From Flaccisagitta enflata (lineage: Eukaryota; Chaetognatha; Sagittoidea; Aphragmophora), in contig OZ231127.1 of the NCBI GenBank assembly GCA_965153355.1, positions 13,144,001 to 13,208,000 of the forward strand: 64,000 nt of DNA. The letters run 5' to 3'. Shown here one piece after another: positions 61,081 through 64,000 of this stretch (positions within the stretch are counted from its first letter, which is position 1; each line of letters opens with the position of its first letter). Under the pieces are notes generated by a model that saw only the letters and a list, made by a program, of their open reading frames with translations, ran no database searches and had not been told where the DNA came from. The translations under genes and the position numbers were made by a program.

Positions 61081-61650
61081 TTACGTCCCATGAAGCGCCC
61101 CAAACTTTGACACTGACTATCAACAATCTTACCATGGTTGAGGCTTGGTAAAAAATATCCCATGCAAAATTTCAGGCCTCTAGAACTGCGGGAACCTTTG
61201 TTAGGGTGACCATGAAGTTTCCATAGATTTCTATGGCAGAGACAAAATTTGCATAATAGAAATATTAATTCCAATGCTAATTGAATACCAACTTCAACCT
61301 CACCCTAACAAAGGTTCCTGCTATCTCAGAGGCCCAAAATTTTGCATGGAATATTTTTTAGTCGCGTGCTACGCGACTCTACAACCCGCTTTGTCGGTCC
61401 GTCCGTCGGTCCGTCGGTCCGTCCATCCGTCGGTCCGTCGGTCTGTCACACTACTTTTTTTTGGTTTTTGCGGTTTTTGGCCTCACTGCTCCTGCCCAAA
61501 TGATGGAGTGACCTCAATTATGGCCCCTGCCCACCCGCACGCGACTGGGGTAGCCGTGTATCCGGCCTTGTTTACCAAGCCTCAACTGCGGTAAGATTGG
61601 TGAGAGCCATAGTCGAAGTTTGGGGCGCTTCACGGGACGTACTATGCATG
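61081..61650. repeat. inverted repeat interrupted by an AGTCGC element
   Basis: The left arm 61081-61215 is complementary to 61303-61359 plus 61571-61650. Shared blocks are GAAGCGCCCCAAACTTTG, GAGGCTTGGTAAAAAATAT, GCATGGGATATTTTTTACC and CTAACAAAGGTTCC. The right arm is split exactly by the element at 61360-61570. Confidence 0.85.
61360..61570 (+). mobile_element. AGTCGC element with readable empty site, 211 bp
   Basis: Starts AGTCGCGTGCTACGCGACTC, has CGGTCCGTCCGTCGGTCCGT and GCTCCTGCCCAAATGATGGA, and ends GTGTATCCGGCCTTG. The filled site reads ATATTTTTT-element-TTTACCAAGCC. The intact partner arm reads ATATTTTTTACCAAGCC, so TTT is the duplicated or shared target. Confidence 0.92.
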
Positions 61651-61703
61651 CATCAGAAACTTTGAACAGTGTTGGCATTCCTTTGGATACACAGCCTATA
61701 AGT

Positions 61704-62108
61704 AGAGAAGGAACCATTACAAGAGGTGTGGAGGGACCAAAATTGAAGCGCCCCCCTTACAGCTCACACTACTGTTTATATTTCTTTATTTTGGGTAGTG
61801 GTTTATACCTTAGATGAATACAAATTCTTTTCACCGAGGTGATTTTTGAAAATTCTACTAGAAACCTTTCCAAATCTTTAATTTTTCCCATTTTTAGAGC
61901 TTTAAAAAAAAATTTTAGTGTAAAAAGGTTAATTTTGGAAATTCTAGAGGAAGTCTCAAAAAAAGCCTAAATGAAAAAAATTGTCTTCACCTAAGGTATA
62001 AACCGCTGCCCAGATTAGAGGAAAAGAAGCAATACATATAGTGTGGGCTTTGAAGGGGGGTGCTAAAATGTTTGGTCCCTCCACAACTCTCATAATGGTT
62101 CCTTCTGT
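61704..62108. repeat. second foldback element
   Basis: The left arm (GAAGGAACCATTACAAGAGG, TGTGGAGGGACCAAAATTGA) pairs with the right arm (TTTGGTCCCTCCACAACTCT, CATAATGGTTCCTTCT). The inner parts TTTATACCTTAG and CTAAGGTATAAACC also pair. Arms about 115 bp, AT-rich centre. Confidence 0.8.
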
Positions 62109-62110
62109 AG

Positions 62111-62292
62111 TCGCTTACAGGTGGGCAGGGGCAGTAATGTAGATTGGCAGGAGTGGACAGGGGCTGTATTGTGGCATGGCAGGGGCAGTAATGCTAAAAA
62201 TCGCTTTTTGGTCAATTTTGCCTCACCTAAATTTTAGCGTTTCAGACAGGCAGACCTTCTAAGGGTCACACCCTCTTATAGAGTCGCTTTGC
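62111..62292 (-). mobile_element. AGTCGC element, divergent inverted copy
   Basis: AGTCGCTTACAGGTGGGCAG at the left lacks the usual CAAGGCCGG end. Three GGCAGGGGCAGTAATG-type units and CTCTTATAGAGTCGC follow. It abuts the foldback at 61704-62108. Confidence 0.6.
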
Positions 62293-62892
62293 AAGAAACA
62301 GAAAAGACGCACCGAGTGAAACTGGGATGAGGTACTGAATCAGGGATTTATTTTGGATTTTTTTTTGTGAAAATCGGAAATATTGTCCCAGCATATGCGC
62401 ATTTCCCTCTGCATGAAGGTGAAAAAATGCTATGAAAAGAGCAGCTTGGGGATGGAAGGGAAAAACGGTGAAAAACCGAAAATCCAAATCACCGAATCGG
62501 TGAAAATTGGCAATCACTCCACCGTTTTTTCGGCGGCGAATCACCGATCCCCCAACCTTACTTAGAGGTCGGTCTAAGAGAAGGAAGGGGGAAGAACTGC
62601 TACTAACACAAGAGACGATATCTTGCAGGTGAATATACAATGAGAACATGGAAATGGATGACCTAGAAAGCCGGTAACCTCGGTATCATTATCTGTACTG
62701 ACACGCCCCCTCGCCTTCGGAGGAGATGGAACCGGGAAATATTAAACGCGATAGTAGAATCCAAGCGGTGCGTACTACAAGGATAGAAACATAATTCATT
62801 ACTCATGAATGTGGAGAATCTCGGGGGTAATAGTTTACAACTCCTAGTCTTGAACGGGAGAAAAAAAGAAATGAGCTCTTTCATATTTCAAG

Positions 62893-63028
62893 TGACGGGC
62901 ACACGAATCTAGAACTTGTCGTGTCGGTCCGCCCGTCCGTCACGAAGTTGTTTTTTGAGGTTATCACTCTTGCCCATCCGTCCGCGACTAGGAAGAGTGT
63001 ATAGTATACACTGTATACGGCCTTGTCT
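62893..63028 (+). mobile_element. AGTCGC element, divergent copy
   Basis: GTGACGGGCACACGAATCTA with GTCGTGTCGGTCCGCCCGTC, then CTTGCCCATCCGTCCGCGAC and GTATACGGCCTTG before TCTTTT. Confidence 0.6.
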
Positions 63029-63445
63029 TTTTTCAAATTGAGACAGACCGACGTAGCGAGGGACTGACCAACACACAAACGGAAACAGCATTTTAGTCCT
63101 AAGATGATGGATGTAGTCTGTACGCGTTAGAAAATGGAATTTGATTTTTTTTTGTGGAGGTGCGCATTTGTTCGTCCGCCTGGCGCGGCGCTTTACTCTT
63201 TTGGGGCTCAAATTGTTTAAATTCTTCTCTAAATTGAATGAAATCGTCATTGTCACCGTCATCGTCGTAATTCTACGAATTGATCAGGGCGGACCAACTA
63301 GGATTGCACAAATCCTTTCGACCTATGGACCAACTACGACTTGCTGACATGTAGGGAAGGCCGAGCCTTCCACGGCCCGAGAGACAAATGATGATTTTTC
63401 CTCGTAGCATCACTAATGAGGAAAGAGAATGGGGATCGCCGGGTA
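63029..63445. other. no gene seen
   Basis: Unassigned sequence between the AGTCGC copy and the TCG-rich tract. Confidence 0.4.
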
Positions 63446-63625
63446 TAGTCGTCATCGTAATCATCATCGTCGTCGTTATCGGCTAATCACCATCTTCGCC
63501 ATCGTCGTCGTCATCGTCGTCGTCACCGTCGCCAACATCGTCGTCGTCATCGTCAACGTCGTCGTCATCGTCACGGCCGTTGTCGTCATCGTCAACATCG
63601 TCGTCGTCATCATCATCCTTTCCTC
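63446..63625. repeat. (CGT/CAT)n imperfect trinucleotide tract
   Basis: GTC/ATC-rich DNA encoding Val/Ile-rich or Ser/Arg-rich frames. Many interruptions make it older than the perfect tracts. Confidence 0.85.
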
Positions 63626-63803
63626 GGCGTCGACGGGAACAAAGAGGGAAACGGAGAGAAAAGAGTCGAGGGAATCTGGTGAAGAAATATACGAGGCTAT
63701 GAGCTACGATTTGCGTTGCCTAACATTTCAATGCACTCCTCAACGACTCAACATAATTGAGATCGGAACACTGGAACTAGAGCCAAAAGGTTCGGCCGAA
63801 TAA
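63626..63803 (+). CDS. possible partial exon, hypothetical
   Basis: After the TCG-rich tract an open stretch of about 58 codons reads SSASTGTKRETERKESR, then YDLRCLTFQCTPQRLNIIEI, then GTLELEPKGSAE and a stop. The composition is protein-like and has two cysteines, but no family is recognised and no acceptor was fixed. Low confidence. Confidence 0.2.
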
Positions 63804-63929
63804 CTCGCAGATTTTCAGTCGCTCAATCCTTAGGAGGGTGAGTCCGTTTGCCGAAATTTGGAGAGTGACGTGAAATCGACTGGAATAGTAATTTCAGAGC
63901 ATTTCTGCTACTGCCCTGTCGAAATACAT

Positions 63930-64000
63930 TCCCCCCCCACCTACATACTGCACCTGCCCACCCGCAAGCGAATCCTTACTGGCCGTACACGCGGAGAGAA
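63930..64000 (+). mobile_element. AGTCGC element 3' part, cut by the window edge
   Basis: CTGCACCTGCCCACCCGCAA, GCGAATCCTTACTGGCCGT and ACACGCGG match the 3' third of the family. Confidence 0.5.

Noticed and set aside
61360-61570. AGTCGC element as a Helitron
   Set aside because: In reverse orientation it ends hairpin-CTAA, which recalls Helitrons. However, the hairpin reaches the very end, the other end is CAAGG rather than TC, and the empty site is inside an A/T run rather than A^T.
63626-63803. Integrin-alpha-like exon (CLTFQCT)
   Set aside because: The resemblance rests on two cysteines and a few residues. No flanking exon supports it.

Overview
The window is nuclear DNA from a repeat-rich eukaryote. 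It has GT-AG introns, long perfect microsatellites, TA-flanked MITEs and an animal-type Penelope-like retroelement. An animal or close relative is the best guess. The sequence alone does not give the species, and no bacterial-style operon, rRNA or tRNA gene was seen.

Two multi-exon genes can be rebuilt by hand, with every splice phase in agreement. (1) On the + strand, four exons between 14228 and 29604 encode a 242-aa methyltransferase-like protein with a degraded SAM-binding glycine motif. Its intron 2 carries a Penelope-like retroelement in the same orientation. (2) On the - strand, five exons between 51842 and 33824 encode a 982-aa type II membrane protein of the DUF229 / alkaline-phosphatase-superfamily (sulfatase-like) type. 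Its nucleophile position and one metal-binding His appear to be lost. A symmetric phase 1-1 exon inserts a hevein-like cysteine-rich module into the catalytic domain. The two genes converge tail to tail about 4.2 kb apart. A third, intronless coding region (8235-7315, -) with a coiled-coil-like N-terminus and acidic middle lies next to the 3' remnant of a relative and may belong to a mobile or viral-like element.

Layout: 1-7.3 kb holds minisatellites, a ~450-bp GGGCCC-rich repeat, three foldback elements and a 150-bp tandem repeat. 7.3-8.5 kb holds the intronless gene and its partial relative. 8.9-13.4 kb holds three terminal-inverted-repeat elements and a minisatellite-bearing element. 14.2-29.6 kb is gene 1. 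29.6-33.8 kb is intergenic. 33.8-51.8 kb is gene 2, whose 13.9-kb last intron contains a ~4-kb, 80-bp satellite, a ~2.6-kb inverted/tandem repeat block and long (GA), (GT) and (GAT) tracts. 51.8-64 kb is almost entirely repeats.

The main novelty candidate is a dispersed short element, called here the AGTCGC element. It begins with the palindrome AGTCGCGTGCACGCGACT and ends ...GTATCCGGCCTTG, with TTT on both sides. About twenty full or partial copies occur. One copy sits inside one arm of an inverted repeat whose other arm preserves the empty site, so its exact ends can be read from this window. Several copies carry their own internal minisatellite. A second, minisatellite-carrying family shares the AGTCGC-type terminus.
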